A stretch of DNA of 64,000 bases from Methyloversatilis universalis EHg5 (GCF_000378945.1 NZ_KB900539.1:985241-1049240), one strand, 5' to 3'; numbered from the stretch's first letter, positions 28,550 to 37,523 are shown. Translations and numbers: made by a program. The notes: generated by a model from the letters alone, not told the origin.

Positions 28550-28912
28550 TCCCAATCCTTTCTGGGGCGTGACGGGAGAGTGCTGGCGTCCGAACATCAA
28601 GGCGCGGTGTAACGGATCAGGGCTTGCGGATTCATTCATCCGCGCAAAGATCGTTCGGTGGGTATGCCGCATGAATCGCGCCGCATGATCGGATATCGAC
28701 GCGGCTGCCGCCATCAGCCGTTTGTCCGAGCAGCCATGCTCAAGGCATCCGTGCAGCGATGATTCAGCGCGGGTATCCGGATGACCTCCGGGACTGCCCG
28801 GAAGCCCGGCCCGCGCTTCCTTTACGTAAAGGGATGGGCGCCGTCTGCTGGCCCGGTCGGTCGTACTCCGTACGCATGAACCGGAAGCTCCCGGCGCTGA
28901 ACTTACGGCGGC
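28550..28912. other. Gene-free stretch before the PEP-CTERM gene
   Basis: No convincing coding region is seen. It contains a possible hairpin (GCGGAT/ATCCGC near 28624-28641) and a perfect 14-base palindrome CCTTTACGTAAAGG at 28819-28832. Base composition is visibly less GC-rich here than in the flanking genes. It should carry the promoter of the PEP-CTERM gene. Confidence 0.5.
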
Positions 28913-29135
28913 CTATTCCGCCAGCGGCTCGAACAGCGCCGCCAGATCGTTCTCGCTGAATTTTTCTAGCGCCGCTTCGTCGTTTCCGAGGGGACTTGCG
29001 GCTAGGGCGGCTCTCATTTTCTGCAAAACGACGCTCTCAAAGCTGCTGGCGACGATAGCTTTAGATACGAACACAGGCGTGCCCTAGCCAATTCTTTGGT
29101 GGCTGCCGCCGGCCTGGTTTCTCTACGCTGCCCGC
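28913..29135 (-). pseudogene. Decayed remnant of the C terminus of a SNF2 helicase
   Basis: Read on the minus strand, this stretch translates to a sequence ending LGNDEAALEKFSENDLAAL plus FEPLAE and a stop. By hand alignment, 27 of the last 32 residues match the C terminus of the intact SNF2 helicase encoded about 1.5 kb upstream, and similarity continues back through PVFV-K-IVA. A TAG at 29084-29086 interrupts the frame, and upstream of it similarity fades. There is no start codon. It is the relic of a second, diverged copy of the 3' end of that gene. Confidence 0.85.
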
Positions 29136-29162
29136 TCGTGATGGCCCGTCGAGTTACCTGCC

Positions 29163-30083
29163 TCAAGGCAGGATGTAGCGGACCTTTCCGATGATGTGGT
29201 CGGCCGGTACAAAACCCCACACCCGGCTGTCGGCGCTCTGGTCGCGGTTATCGCCCATCACGAAGTAGTGGGCGGGCGGCACCTCGCAGGTCACGCCGTC
29301 CGCTTCATAGATACATCTGTCGCGATGCGGAAAGCTGATGGCCATTGAGGACAGGTTGAGACCTTCCTTCTGTCGGATGATCGAGTACTCGATATCGCCC
29401 TGTGATTCCACGAAAGCATGCAGCCGTTCCGAGGTCTTCGGATCGATGAAATCGGCTGTCTGGCGCGATGCAACCGGAACGTCGTTCACGACCAGACGGC
29501 CGTCCTTGTAGGTCACCCTGTCGCCCGGGAGGCCGATAAGTCGCTTCGCGAATGGCACGGATCTGTCTGCCGGATATTCGAAGACGATGATGTCGCCGCG
29601 AACGAGCGGAGAAGTGATCGGTGACCGGTGAAAGTGGATGCCGTAGGCGCTGTAGTTTCCGTAGCCCCATTTCTGGGTAATCAGCAGGGCTCCGGGCGGG
29701 ATGGTGGGGCGCATCGCCAACGATGGGAATCTATGAGGTTCTCCGATGAACGCCCGAACTGTGGTGAGCACCAGTAACAGCGCCGCTGCTGCGCCCAGCA
29801 GGCCGTACCAGCGGCTGTAGGCTGGGCGGCGTTTTTCGCCCGGATACGTCCTCGCGAGGTGATAGGCGTGTACCGCGCAGGTGAGAAGAATAGCGAGCTG
29901 GATCGCAGCGGCCACGTTCCGGCCGTCCGGGTCGCCAAGATGGATTTCGCCCAACACGCCCACTGTCAGCGGGAGCAGTAAATAGAAAAGCGCCCATCCG
30001 GGCCGCGCGACATAGAGCATGGCCGCCAGTTGCAGGAAGACAGCCAGCAGCACAGCGACCCAGCGATTCGGTTTGGCGTTCAT
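29163..30083 (-). CDS. Signal peptidase I-like protein lacking the usual catalytic serine
   Basis: The 306-residue protein has four hydrophobic segments in the first 110 residues, then an S26 signal peptidase domain. Conserved boxes are present: FPSLAMRPTIPPG, RGDIIVFEYP, AKRLIGLPGD with the general-base lysine (Lys180), and MGDNRDQSADSRVWGFVP. In canonical enzymes box B reads PSGSM, and the serine before Met is the nucleophile; here that codon (29715-29717) is GCG, alanine 123. Ser121, two residues earlier, is retained. Either the enzyme is inactive or it uses another residue. I chose the ATG of MNAKPNRW; the frame is open 59 codons further. The GC content appears lower than in the neighbours. 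Confidence 0.82.
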   Translation of the reverse strand: MNAKPNRWVAVLLAVFLQLAAMLYVARPGWALFYLLLPLTVGVLGEIHLGDPDGRNVAAAIQLAILLTCAVHAYHLARTYPGEKRRPAYSRWYGLLGAAAALLLVLTTVRAFIGEPHRFPSLAMRPTIPPGALLITQKWGYGNYSAYGIHFHRSPITSPLVRGDIIVFEYPADRSVPFAKRLIGLPGDRVTYKDGRLVVNDVPVASRQTADFIDPKTSERLHAFVESQGDIEYSIIRQKEGLNLSSMAISFPHRDRCIYEADGVTCEVPPAHYFVMGDNRDQSADSRVWGFVPADHIIGKVRYILP

Positions 30084-30359
30084 CGGTTCGATGTCTTGTT
30101 TGTTGGAATATGTGCCTGGAATCGGCTTGTCAATCAGACCGTATGTCGCCAGCCCGGGTCCGGGGTCCTGCTCGAATGATGGAAAGCACTTGACCCGGTG
30201 CAAATTCGCGTCGCACGTCCCGACGGGCGGCGTGCTCCGTTCAGCGTCACGGACTGTCATATCTCGATGCCATAGACATGGCGGCGAACGCTACCAGAGG
30301 CGTGAGGACGATGCCAGGAGGATTTCTGGCGGCGCGAGGCAGCCGGTCGGGCGGGGCCT
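30084..30359. other. Gap between signal-peptidase-like gene and helicase gene
   Basis: The first part keeps the signal-peptidase frame open for 59 codons but without a family match. I see no RNA gene, repeat or terminator with a T run. It separates the gene start from the helicase stop. Confidence 0.4.
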
Positions 30360-33300
30360 TTAGTCCGCCAGCGGCTCGAACAGCGCCGCGAGATCGTTCT
30401 CGCCGAATTTCTCAAGCGCGGCTTCGTCGTTGCCGAGGATGCCTTCGGCCAGGGCGGCCTTCTTTTCCTGCAGCGCGACGATGCGTTCTTCGATGCTGCC
30501 GGCGACGATGAGCTTGTAGACGAACACCGGCTTGTCCTGGCCGATGCGGTGGGCACGGTCGCTCGCCTGGTTTTCGGCGGCGGGGTTCCACCAGGGGTCG
30601 TAGTGGATGACGGTGTCGGCGGCGGTGAGGTTGAGGCCGACGCCGCCGGCCTTCAGGCTGATCAGGAACACCGGCACCGTGCCTTCCTGGAAGCGGCGCA
30701 CGACGGCTTCGCGGTTCTGCGTGTCGCCGGTGAGCATGACCGAGCCGATGCCGGCTTCGACCAGCTGTTCGTGGATCAGGTCGAGCATGCCGGTGAACTG
30801 CGAGAACACCAGCACCTTGCGGCCTTCGGCCAGCAGGTTTTCCAGCATGTCCATCAGCAGTTCGAGCTTGGCGCGTTCCTTCACGCGGGTGGCGCTGTCG
30901 GACTTCAGCAGGCGCGGGTCGCAGCACACCTGGCGCAGCTTGAGCAGCGCGTCGAGGATGACGATGCGGGCGCGGGCGAAGCCGCGGTGCGCGATCTCGT
31001 CGCGCACCCGCTTGTCCATCGCCACCCGCACGGTTTCGTACAGGTCGCGCTGGCGGCCGGTCAGTTCGACCGTGCGCACGACTTCGGTCTTCGGCGGCAG
31101 GTCGGCCGCCACGTCGTCCTTGCGCCGGCGCAGGATGAAGGGCGCCACCCGGCGCGCCAGCAGTTCGCGGCGGATCGGGTCGCCGTGCTTTTCGATCGGC
31201 GTGCGCCAGCCGCGGGTGAAGTTCTTCTGTTCGCCGAGGAAGCCGGGCAGCAGGAAGTCGAACTGCGCCCACAGTTCGCCCAGATGGTTTTCCAGCGGCG
31301 TGCCGGTCAGGCACAGCCGGTGGCGGGCGCGCAGCAGGCGCACCGCGCGCGCGGCCTGACTGCCTGCGTTCTTCACCGTCTGCGCCTCGTCGAGAATGAG
31401 CAGGTGGTAATCGTGCGCGGCCAGCTTTTCGTGGTCGCGCCACAGCAGCGGGTAGGTGGTGAGGCAGACGTCGTGTTCAGGGATGCGCTCGAACAGTTTT
31501 GCGCGATCCGGTCCGTGCAGCTTCAGCACGCGCAGTTCGGGCGCGAAGCGGGCGGCTTCGCGCTGCCAGTTGAACACCAGCGAGGTGGGCAGCACCACCA
31601 GCGCCGGGTGGTCCAGGCGGCCGGCGCGCTTTTCGGTCAGCAGATGGGCCAGCGTCTGCGCCGTCTTGCCCAGGCCCATGTCGTCGGCCAGGATGCCGCC
31701 GAGGTCGTGCGCGCGCAGGTGCTGCAGCCAGGCCAGACCTTCTCGCTGGTAGGGGCGCAGTTCGATGCCGAAGCCCGCCGGCGGCTCGACCGGCGCCACG
31801 CCCTGCATGCCGCGCAGGCGGTCTACCCACTGTTCGATCGAGCGGAAGCCTTCACGCGTCCATTTCGCGTCCAGCGCATCGGCCAGCCGTGGTGCGTCCA
31901 TGCGCGACACCTGCAGCGCGCCGCCGGCCGGGCTGTCGAACAGGTCGACCAGCGTGCGCGCCAGCGGCTTGATGCGACCGGCCGGCACGATGATGCGTTC
32001 GCCTTCGGCGGTGAACAGGTCGGTGGTGTCCTCGTCGCGCATGCGGTCGAGCGCGATCGGGTCCAGCCAGCGGCCGTCGCGTTTGAACAGCGCGTACAGC
32101 AGCGGCGCAAGGTCGAGCCGGCGGCCGCCGACGTCGATGCCGAGCGACAGCTCCAGCCAGCCATTCTCGTTCTCGTCCAGTTCGGCGTGCCATTCGTCAA
32201 CCACCAGTACGCGGTGGCGGAAGTCCGGCGGGCACTCGATCTGCCAGCCAGCGCGGGTGAGCCGGGCGGCGGCGTCGCCGAAGAAGCGGGCCCATGCCTC
32301 TTCGCTTTCGAGACCCAGCGCGCCGACCGGCAGCGATTCGTACATCTGCAGCCAGCGCGCCTGCACCGGTGCGAAGCCGACTTCGCCGAGCAGCGCCAGT
32401 GCCGCCTGTTCGGCAGCGAGATCGCGCGTGACCCTTACCGCGCGGCCATTGGGCAGGGTGGCAAGGTCGGCGCTGTCGGTGGCGGCGAATTTCGCCTGGC
32501 CGTAGCTGAGCGCGACGGTTGCGATGTCGTACAGCGCGTGGCCGAGCGCCTTGTCGTAGCGGCGGTGCGGCTTCACGTGCCACACCGGCAGGCTGGCCAT
32601 CTTGAGCACCGGGCGCAGTTCCGTCTCGATGCGCGGCAGGCTGGAGGCGTCACGACCCAGCGGCGAGGGCAGCATGGGCGCAGCCTGAGCCAGCGCCTCG
32701 GCCACCAGCGGCAGTTCGGCGGTGGTGAGCAGCGGCAGTTCGAGCACTGCCTGCACCGCCTCGCGCGCCGGGTGGGTGATTTCGCCGGCCATGCCGCGGG
32801 CGACATCGAGGTACCAGGGCGGGTCGGTCGGCAGCGTCCAGTCGGCTGGCGGTGAGCAGGCGAGCAGGGCGCGTACGCCCAGCTTTTCGGTCTGCCATTC
32901 GAGCTGGCCGGCGCGCGCTTCGCCCGGCTTCAGCGGGCGGGTTTCATCGCTGCCTTCGTCGGCGCGCACGACACAGCGACCAGTGTCGAGCGCGGCGCGC
33001 AGCACTGCGAGACCGTCGGCGCCGCGCAGCTCGAAGGGTACGAATACGCTGACCGCACGCTTGCGTATGGCGTCGCGCAGCGTGCGGAACACAGGCAGAT
33101 CGCTGTCCTGCACGAAGGCGGGCGGCTTGAGCAGCGCCTGTTCGAAGTTGAACCATGGCTGGCTGTCGGCGCCCGGCGTGCCGTCGCGCCCCGGGCGTGC
33201 CTTGAGCAGCCGCAGGTCGGCCGGCTGGGTGCCGCGCGGGGTGACCAGATAGGCGATCGCTTCCTTCGCAGCGTTGCGCTTGCGCGACGCACCGGCTGGC

Positions 33301-33674
33301 CGGTCGCTCAGACGCTTCTGCAGGTTTTGCGCCCAGCGCAGCACTTCGGCGCGCGGGCGCTCGATCAGTTCGCCCTGCTTCTTGGCGGCCAGCAGCAGGC
33401 CGACCGCGTGCTTGCAGCGGTTGCCGACCGGGCAGGAACAGCGGGTAGCGATTTCCAGCGTGCGTTCGCCGAAGTACTCGCGCCGCTCCAGGCGCACCGT
33501 GACCTGGTAGGGCTGCGGGCGGGTACCCCGCACCAGCGCGCGCAGTGTCGGCCCTTGCACGTCGATATCGCCGACCCGGGTCACGTACTGGCCGCCGCGC
33601 ACAATGGTGTCCTCGGAGAACATTTCTCCGAGCATCCGGTTGTCGAGCTGGGACAGCAGGCGGGTCAGTTCCAT
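30360..33674 (-). CDS. SNF2-family DEAD/DEAH box helicase with SWIM zinc finger
   Basis: The 1104-residue protein has an N-terminal SWIM zinc finger (Cys79, Cys81, Cys87, His89 in RCSCPVGNRCKHAVG), a long middle region, and a C-terminal SNF2 motor: motif I DDMGLGKTAQTLAHL near residue 660, DEAQTVKN near 758, the SNF2 C-terminal motifs VFSQFTGMLDLIHEQL, GGVGLNLTAADTVIHYDPWWNPAAE and RAHRIGQDKPV. It is likely a DNA translocase that remodels protein-DNA or transcription complexes. Such SWIM-SNF2 proteins are common in bacteria, but their role is poorly known. A decayed copy of its 3' end is found nearby. Confidence 0.92.
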   Translation of the reverse strand: MELTRLLSQLDNRMLGEMFSEDTIVRGGQYVTRVGDIDVQGPTLRALVRGTRPQPYQVTVRLERREYFGERTLEIATRCSCPVGNRCKHAVGLLLAAKKQGELIERPRAEVLRWAQNLQKRLSDRPAGASRKRNAAKEAIAYLVTPRGTQPADLRLLKARPGRDGTPGADSQPWFNFEQALLKPPAFVQDSDLPVFRTLRDAIRKRAVSVFVPFELRGADGLAVLRAALDTGRCVVRADEGSDETRPLKPGEARAGQLEWQTEKLGVRALLACSPPADWTLPTDPPWYLDVARGMAGEITHPAREAVQAVLELPLLTTAELPLVAEALAQAAPMLPSPLGRDASSLPRIETELRPVLKMASLPVWHVKPHRRYDKALGHALYDIATVALSYGQAKFAATDSADLATLPNGRAVRVTRDLAAEQAALALLGEVGFAPVQARWLQMYESLPVGALGLESEEAWARFFGDAAARLTRAGWQIECPPDFRHRVLVVDEWHAELDENENGWLELSLGIDVGGRRLDLAPLLYALFKRDGRWLDPIALDRMRDEDTTDLFTAEGERIIVPAGRIKPLARTLVDLFDSPAGGALQVSRMDAPRLADALDAKWTREGFRSIEQWVDRLRGMQGVAPVEPPAGFGIELRPYQREGLAWLQHLRAHDLGGILADDMGLGKTAQTLAHLLTEKRAGRLDHPALVVLPTSLVFNWQREAARFAPELRVLKLHGPDRAKLFERIPEHDVCLTTYPLLWRDHEKLAAHDYHLLILDEAQTVKNAGSQAARAVRLLRARHRLCLTGTPLENHLGELWAQFDFLLPGFLGEQKNFTRGWRTPIEKHGDPIRRELLARRVAPFILRRRKDDVAADLPPKTEVVRTVELTGRQRDLYETVRVAMDKRVRDEIAHRGFARARIVILDALLKLRQVCCDPRLLKSDSATRVKERAKLELLMDMLENLLAEGRKVLVFSQFTGMLDLIHEQLVEAGIGSVMLTGDTQNREAVVRRFQEGTVPVFLISLKAGGVGLNLTAADTVIHYDPWWNPAAENQASDRAHRIGQDKPVFVYKLIVAGSIEERIVALQEKKAALAEGILGNDEAALEKFGENDLAALFEPLAD

Positions 33675-33797
33675 CGTCGGTGGTGCCCGGCGGGCAAAAA
33701 ACGGACGCAGGATTGTAAGCCCTGCGTTCCTGCGCTGTCGTGACGATGGACCGGGTATGCGGCGGATCTGCGGCGGGGCAGGTCCGCCGCGGGGAGA

Positions 33798-34571
33798 TCA
33801 GCTACGTGGCCGCTGCACGTGTTCCTCGTCGGCCAGCGCAGCACCCGGGCCCCAGCTCACATGCTGGTGCAGCATTTCGGCAGCGGCGCGCGCGCGCGTT
33901 TCGTCCGCGGCCACCACCGCGAACACGCCCTGGCCGCCGGGTTCAACATGCACGCCCATATTGCGGTAAGAGGCGGTGATGATGCGGGTGGCCGCCGTGC
34001 GTTCGCGGCTCTGCGGCATCAGCAGCAGCGTGGCCGGCCCGTGGCCGGTGTCGAACACGATGTGCCAGCCGGTGCCGCCAGGTACCGGGCACAGCTTCAC
34101 GTAACGCACCGCGGTCAGCGGCAGCTTCATTTCGGCGCCGAAGCTTTCCAGCACCTGGGCGACACGCTGCGGCTCGATCAGCCGCGTGCTCATCAGCGCT
34201 TCCGGCTCGTGCATCACGTGCTCGACCGCCAGTTCGACATTCTGCTGACCCGGCGTGCGGTAGGCGTACTGCAGGCCGATGCCTACGCTCAGTACCACGC
34301 TGGCGGCCAGCGCCCACAGCTTGAACGGCTGCGCCACCCGGCTGCGGTTGCCAGCCAGGATGCGGTCGGCCAGCCCGTCCGGCACGTCCACCGCCACCGC
34401 CTGCTGCAGCGTGCGTTCGGCCGCATTGATCCGGCGCGAGAAGGTCTGGCAGGCGGCGCAGGCGATCAGGTGTTCTTCGGCCGCTTCCGACAGACGACGC
34501 GGGTCGGCCAGCTTTTCGCGGCGGAAGTCGATGCAGTTGAACGCGGGGGCGTGGTGTTCGGGGCGGCTCAT
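33798..34571 (-). CDS. Zinc-finger anti-sigma factor (DUF3379-like)
   Basis: The 257-residue protein has a zinc-binding anti-sigma motif HLIACAAC (His34, Cys38, Cys41), a membrane segment (about 85-106, KLWALAASVVLSVGIGLQYAY) and a periplasmic domain of about 150 residues with PVPGGTGWHIVFDTGHGPATLLLMPQ. This is the layout of a transmembrane anti-sigma factor that holds its ECF sigma factor until an envelope signal arrives. Its ATG overlaps the sigma-factor stop (ATGA), so the pair is co-translated. The signal it senses is unknown. Confidence 0.87.
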   Translation of the reverse strand: MSRPEHHAPAFNCIDFRREKLADPRRLSEAAEEHLIACAACQTFSRRINAAERTLQQAVAVDVPDGLADRILAGNRSRVAQPFKLWALAASVVLSVGIGLQYAYRTPGQQNVELAVEHVMHEPEALMSTRLIEPQRVAQVLESFGAEMKLPLTAVRYVKLCPVPGGTGWHIVFDTGHGPATLLLMPQSRERTAATRIITASYRNMGVHVEPGGQGVFAVVAADETRARAAAEMLHQHVSWGPGAALADEEHVQRPRS

Positions 34572-35077
34572 GATTCGGCTCTCCGGGCCGGTTGGGCGGT
34601 CAGCGCACCGCGCAGCGTCTGGCGCGCACGGGTGAGGCGGGTCATGACCGCGCCTTCGGTGGTGTCCAGCATGTCGGCGATTTCGGCGCAGGAAAAGCCG
34701 CCCAGCGCCTGCAGCACCAGCGGCTCGCGCAGCGTGAGTGGCAGGCTGTCGAGCAGGTTTTCCATTTCGAACAGTTCGATTGGCGCGTGCTCGGCCGCGA
34801 TCTGCAGGTCTTCCAGTTCGGTGTCGACGAAATCGAACTGCTTGCGCTCGTACAGCCGTGCATGTTCGCGCCGCACGATGGTGATGAGCCAGCTCTTGGT
34901 GGCTTCGGCGTCCTTCAGGTTGCCCCAGGACTTCCATGCGCGGGCAAAGGCTTCCTGCACCAGATCTTCGGCGACGAAGCGGTCGCGGCACAGCCACCAG
35001 GCGAAGCGATACAGGTCAGGGCTGAAGGCCCTGACCGCCTGTTCGAAGCTCTTGCGTGCGTTGAATCCGAGAATCAC
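34568..35077 (-). CDS. ECF sigma-70 family RNA polymerase sigma factor
   Basis: The 169-residue protein has sigma region 2 (about 14-80, DLYRFAWWLCRDRFVAEDLVQEAFARAWKSW) and region 4 (about 105-155, LTLREPLVLQALGGFSCAEIADMLDTTEGAVMTRLTRARQTL). Region 3 is absent, as in all ECF factors. It is followed by the zinc anti-sigma gene with overlapping stop and start codons. No target genes are recognisable by a shared promoter in the window. Confidence 0.92.
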   Translation of the reverse strand: MILGFNARKSFEQAVRAFSPDLYRFAWWLCRDRFVAEDLVQEAFARAWKSWGNLKDAEATKSWLITIVRREHARLYERKQFDFVDTELEDLQIAAEHAPIELFEMENLLDSLPLTLREPLVLQALGGFSCAEIADMLDTTEGAVMTRLTRARQTLRGALTAQPARRAES

Positions 35078-35132
35078 GGCAATGGGCGTGGTGAAGGTGT
35101 CATCGCATCAGACCGGGGCGCGTGCCGCAACC

Positions 35133-36599
35133 TTACAACGGGCCGGTCTGGCGCTGCAGCGCACTGCGCAGCCGGGCCAGACCGCGGCCCAGTTCGGTGC
35201 TGTCCAGCGAACCGTAGCCCAGCCGGAAAGCGGGCACCGGGCCCGGGCGGTCGGCGAACTGCGAACCGGGCAGGATGCGCACGCCTTCCTCCAGCGCATC
35301 GGCGGCCAGCCGGTCGATGTCGATGTCGCCGCCCAGCTTCAGCCACAGCGCCAGACCGCCGCCCGGCAGATCGAAATCGACATGCGGATGCAGCGCCGCG
35401 CGCACCTGATCGGCGGCATCCGCCAGCCGGGACTGATAGATGCGGCGGACGCGCCGGATGTGGCGCTTCAGTTCGCCGTCGTGCATCAGTTCGGTGACCG
35501 CCAGTTCGGTCAGCGCATTGCCCTGGCGGTCGATCAGCGTGATTTCGGCGGCGCAGCGGCGGATCACGTCCGGCGAAGCGGCGATGTAGCCCAGCCTCAG
35601 GCCGGGCGCCAGCACCTTGGACAGCGAGCCGATGTGGATCACCCGACCGCCGTGGTCCATGCTGGCCAGCGGCAGCATGGGCCGGTGCGCGAAATGAAAT
35701 TCGTGGTCGTAGTCGTCCTCGACGATGGCGAACTCGAAGCGCCGGGCCAGTTCGACCAGGCGCATGCGCCGCTCCGCGCTCATCGTGACCGTGGTCGGGA
35801 ACTGGTGGTGCGGCGTCACGAACACGGCACGCAGGCGCTGGCGACGGCACAGCGCTTCCAGCGCATCGGTGTCCAGCCCGCTGCCGTCGAGCGGCACGCC
35901 GTGCAGCACCGCGCCGCAGGAGGCGAAGGCGGCGCGGGCGGGCGGATAGCTCAGCTGTTCGAGCGCCACGTGGTCGCCCGGCCTGACCAGCATGCGGGCG
36001 GCGAGAAAGATGCCCATCTGGCTGCCGCGTACCGCACACACATGATGTTCGCCGCAGTCCAGCCCGCGCTCCAGCCTCAGCATGGCGGCGATTTCCTGGC
36101 GCAGCGGCGCGCAGCCGCGCGGGTCGCCGTAGGCCAGCCGGTTGGCGCGCGCGGTGGCGATCAGCGCGTGGCGGTAGGCGCGCGACAGCACGTCGAACGG
36201 AATGAGCCGCGTATCCGGCACGCCGTCGCTGAATTCGATCAGCCGCCCGGGTGCCGGGCCGTCACTGTCCGACGCGGGCAGGCCGACGTCGGCCAGCGGA
36301 CAGCGGTCGGCCGGCTGGCGGCGGGCGTCGGCAGCCGCCGGCAGCTGCGCGGACACGAAGGCGCCGCGCTTGGATTGCGTGTGTACCCAGCCCTGAGCGT
36401 GCAGTTCGTCGTAGGCCAGCACGACCGTCTTGCGGTTCACGCCGAGCGAGTCGGCCAGCGTGCGGCTGCCGGGCAGCGGCGTGCCCGGCAGCAGCCGGCC
36501 ACTCTGTATGCCGTCGATCACCGCCTGTGCGATCTGCAGATGCACCGGCAGCGGGCCGTTGCGGTCCAGCGTCATGGTCAGCGTCCAGCGGCGCAGCAA
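35133..36599 (-). CDS. MocR/PdxR-type PLP-dependent GntR-family transcriptional regulator
   Basis: The 488-residue protein joins an N-terminal GntR winged helix (about 15-82, GPLPVHLQIAQAVIDGIQSGRL and LADSLGVNRKTVVLAYDEL) to a class I aminotransferase fold (about 115-480) with the PLP-lysine region IHIGSLSKVLAPGLRLGY. MocR regulators sense a PLP-bound ligand rather than catalyse a reaction. I favour a TTG start because GGAG lies seven bases upstream; an ATG eight codons in is the alternative. The gene diverges from an aldolase operon, and a repeated motif between them looks like its operator. Confidence 0.9.
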   Translation of the reverse strand: MLRRWTLTMTLDRNGPLPVHLQIAQAVIDGIQSGRLLPGTPLPGSRTLADSLGVNRKTVVLAYDELHAQGWVHTQSKRGAFVSAQLPAAADARRQPADRCPLADVGLPASDSDGPAPGRLIEFSDGVPDTRLIPFDVLSRAYRHALIATARANRLAYGDPRGCAPLRQEIAAMLRLERGLDCGEHHVCAVRGSQMGIFLAARMLVRPGDHVALEQLSYPPARAAFASCGAVLHGVPLDGSGLDTDALEALCRRQRLRAVFVTPHHQFPTTVTMSAERRMRLVELARRFEFAIVEDDYDHEFHFAHRPMLPLASMDHGGRVIHIGSLSKVLAPGLRLGYIAASPDVIRRCAAEITLIDRQGNALTELAVTELMHDGELKRHIRRVRRIYQSRLADAADQVRAALHPHVDFDLPGGGLALWLKLGGDIDIDRLAADALEEGVRILPGSQFADRPGPVPAFRLGYGSLDSTELGRGLARLRSALQRQTGPL

Positions 36600-36634
36600 G
36601 GCAGGTCTCCGTGGCAGGGTGTGGGCAGGGCTTC

Positions 36635-36677
36635 TGGACCATCAATGTTTCAGATTCTGGATGTTTTTGATGGTCCA
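36635..36677. promoter_or_regulatory. Inverted-repeat operator between mocR-type gene and aldolase gene
   Basis: TGGACCATCAA and TTGATGGTCCA are perfect 11-base inverted copies, with centres 32 bases apart, close to three helical turns. They lie 36 and 64 bases from the regulator and aldolase starts respectively. The core TGGWCCA also reads as a direct repeat. MocR proteins usually bind paired sites like this. Confidence 0.65.
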
Positions 36678-36740
36678 TTGAAATCCTAGCATGGGTGTCG
36701 CCGGTGCTTGCCGGCGCAACGTCCAGTAAGGAGTTTCCCG

Positions 36741-37523
36741 ATGACCGACACCCTGTCGCTGCCCAAGGCCGAACTGATGGCCCGGGCGCATGAGCGGATG
36801 CAGACCGCGCTCAAGGTGCCCGAGCGCAGCACCCGTGAAAAACTCGCGCTGACCTGCCGTGTCCTGTTTGAAGGCGGCCACGATTCCGGGCTCGCCGGGC
36901 AGATCACCGCCCGGGCGGAAGCGCCCGACACCTTCTACACCCAGCGCTTCGGCCTCGGCTTTGACGAAATCACGGCGTCCAGCCTGGTGCACGTCGATCA
37001 CGACCTGCACGTCGTGTCCGGCGAAGGCATGCCGAATCCGGCCAACCGTTTCCACACCTGGATCTACCGGGCGCGGCCGGAGGTGAACTGCATCATCCAT
37101 ACCCACCCCTTCCATGCATCGACGCTGTCCATGCTGGAAGTGCCGCTGCAGGTGTCGCACATGGATCTGTGCCCGCTGTTCGACGACTGCGCCTTTCTGG
37201 CCGAGTGGCCGGGCGTGCCGGTCGGCAACGAGGAGGGCGAACTCATATCCGGGGCGCTGGGCGACCGGCGCGCCATCCTGCTGGCGCACCACGGTCTGCT
37301 GGTGACCGGTCGCACGGTCGAGGAAGCCTGCGTGCTGGCCCTGTTGATGGAGCGCGCGGCGCGCATGCAGCTGACTGCGATGGCCGCCGGCACCGTGAAG
37401 CCTATCCCCGACGTGCTCGGCCGCGAGGCGCATGACTGGATTTCTACGCCGCGCCGTAACGAGGCCTCCTTCGACTACCACGCGCGCCGCGCGCTGCGCC
37501 GTCATCCGGACTGTCTGGACTGA
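36741..37523 (+). CDS. Class II aldolase/adducin family protein
   Basis: The 260-residue protein has the class II aldolase fold with the zinc-ligand motif IHTHPFHASTLSM (two histidines), the HMDLCPLFDDCAFL region and the third histidine pair in AILLAHHGLLVTG. Such enzymes cleave or epimerise phosphorylated or acid sugars, or decarboxylate hydroxy-acids; the substrate here cannot be told. A GGAG ribosome site precedes the ATG by nine bases. It heads a two-gene unit with a DapA-family gene and diverges from a MocR regulator. Confidence 0.85.
   Translation: MTDTLSLPKAELMARAHERMQTALKVPERSTREKLALTCRVLFEGGHDSGLAGQITARAEAPDTFYTQRFGLGFDEITASSLVHVDHDLHVVSGEGMPNPANRFHTWIYRARPEVNCIIHTHPFHASTLSMLEVPLQVSHMDLCPLFDDCAFLAEWPGVPVGNEEGELISGALGDRRAILLAHHGLLVTGRTVEEACVLALLMERAARMQLTAMAAGTVKPIPDVLGREAHDWISTPRRNEASFDYHARRALRRHPDCLD

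Noticed and set aside
28759-28959. Plus-strand open frame ending in an Arg-rich tail
   Set aside because: Its tail is the antisense reading of the helicase remnant; a similar tail is read opposite the intact helicase end, which shows it is a shadow.
29014-29220. Small open frame over the helicase remnant
   Set aside because: It is in a different frame from the clear helicase homology and partly covers the end of the signal-peptidase-like gene.
33604-33797. Extra gene between helicase and anti-sigma genes
   Set aside because: The short open frames here lack start signals and family features; the stretch looks like plain spacer.
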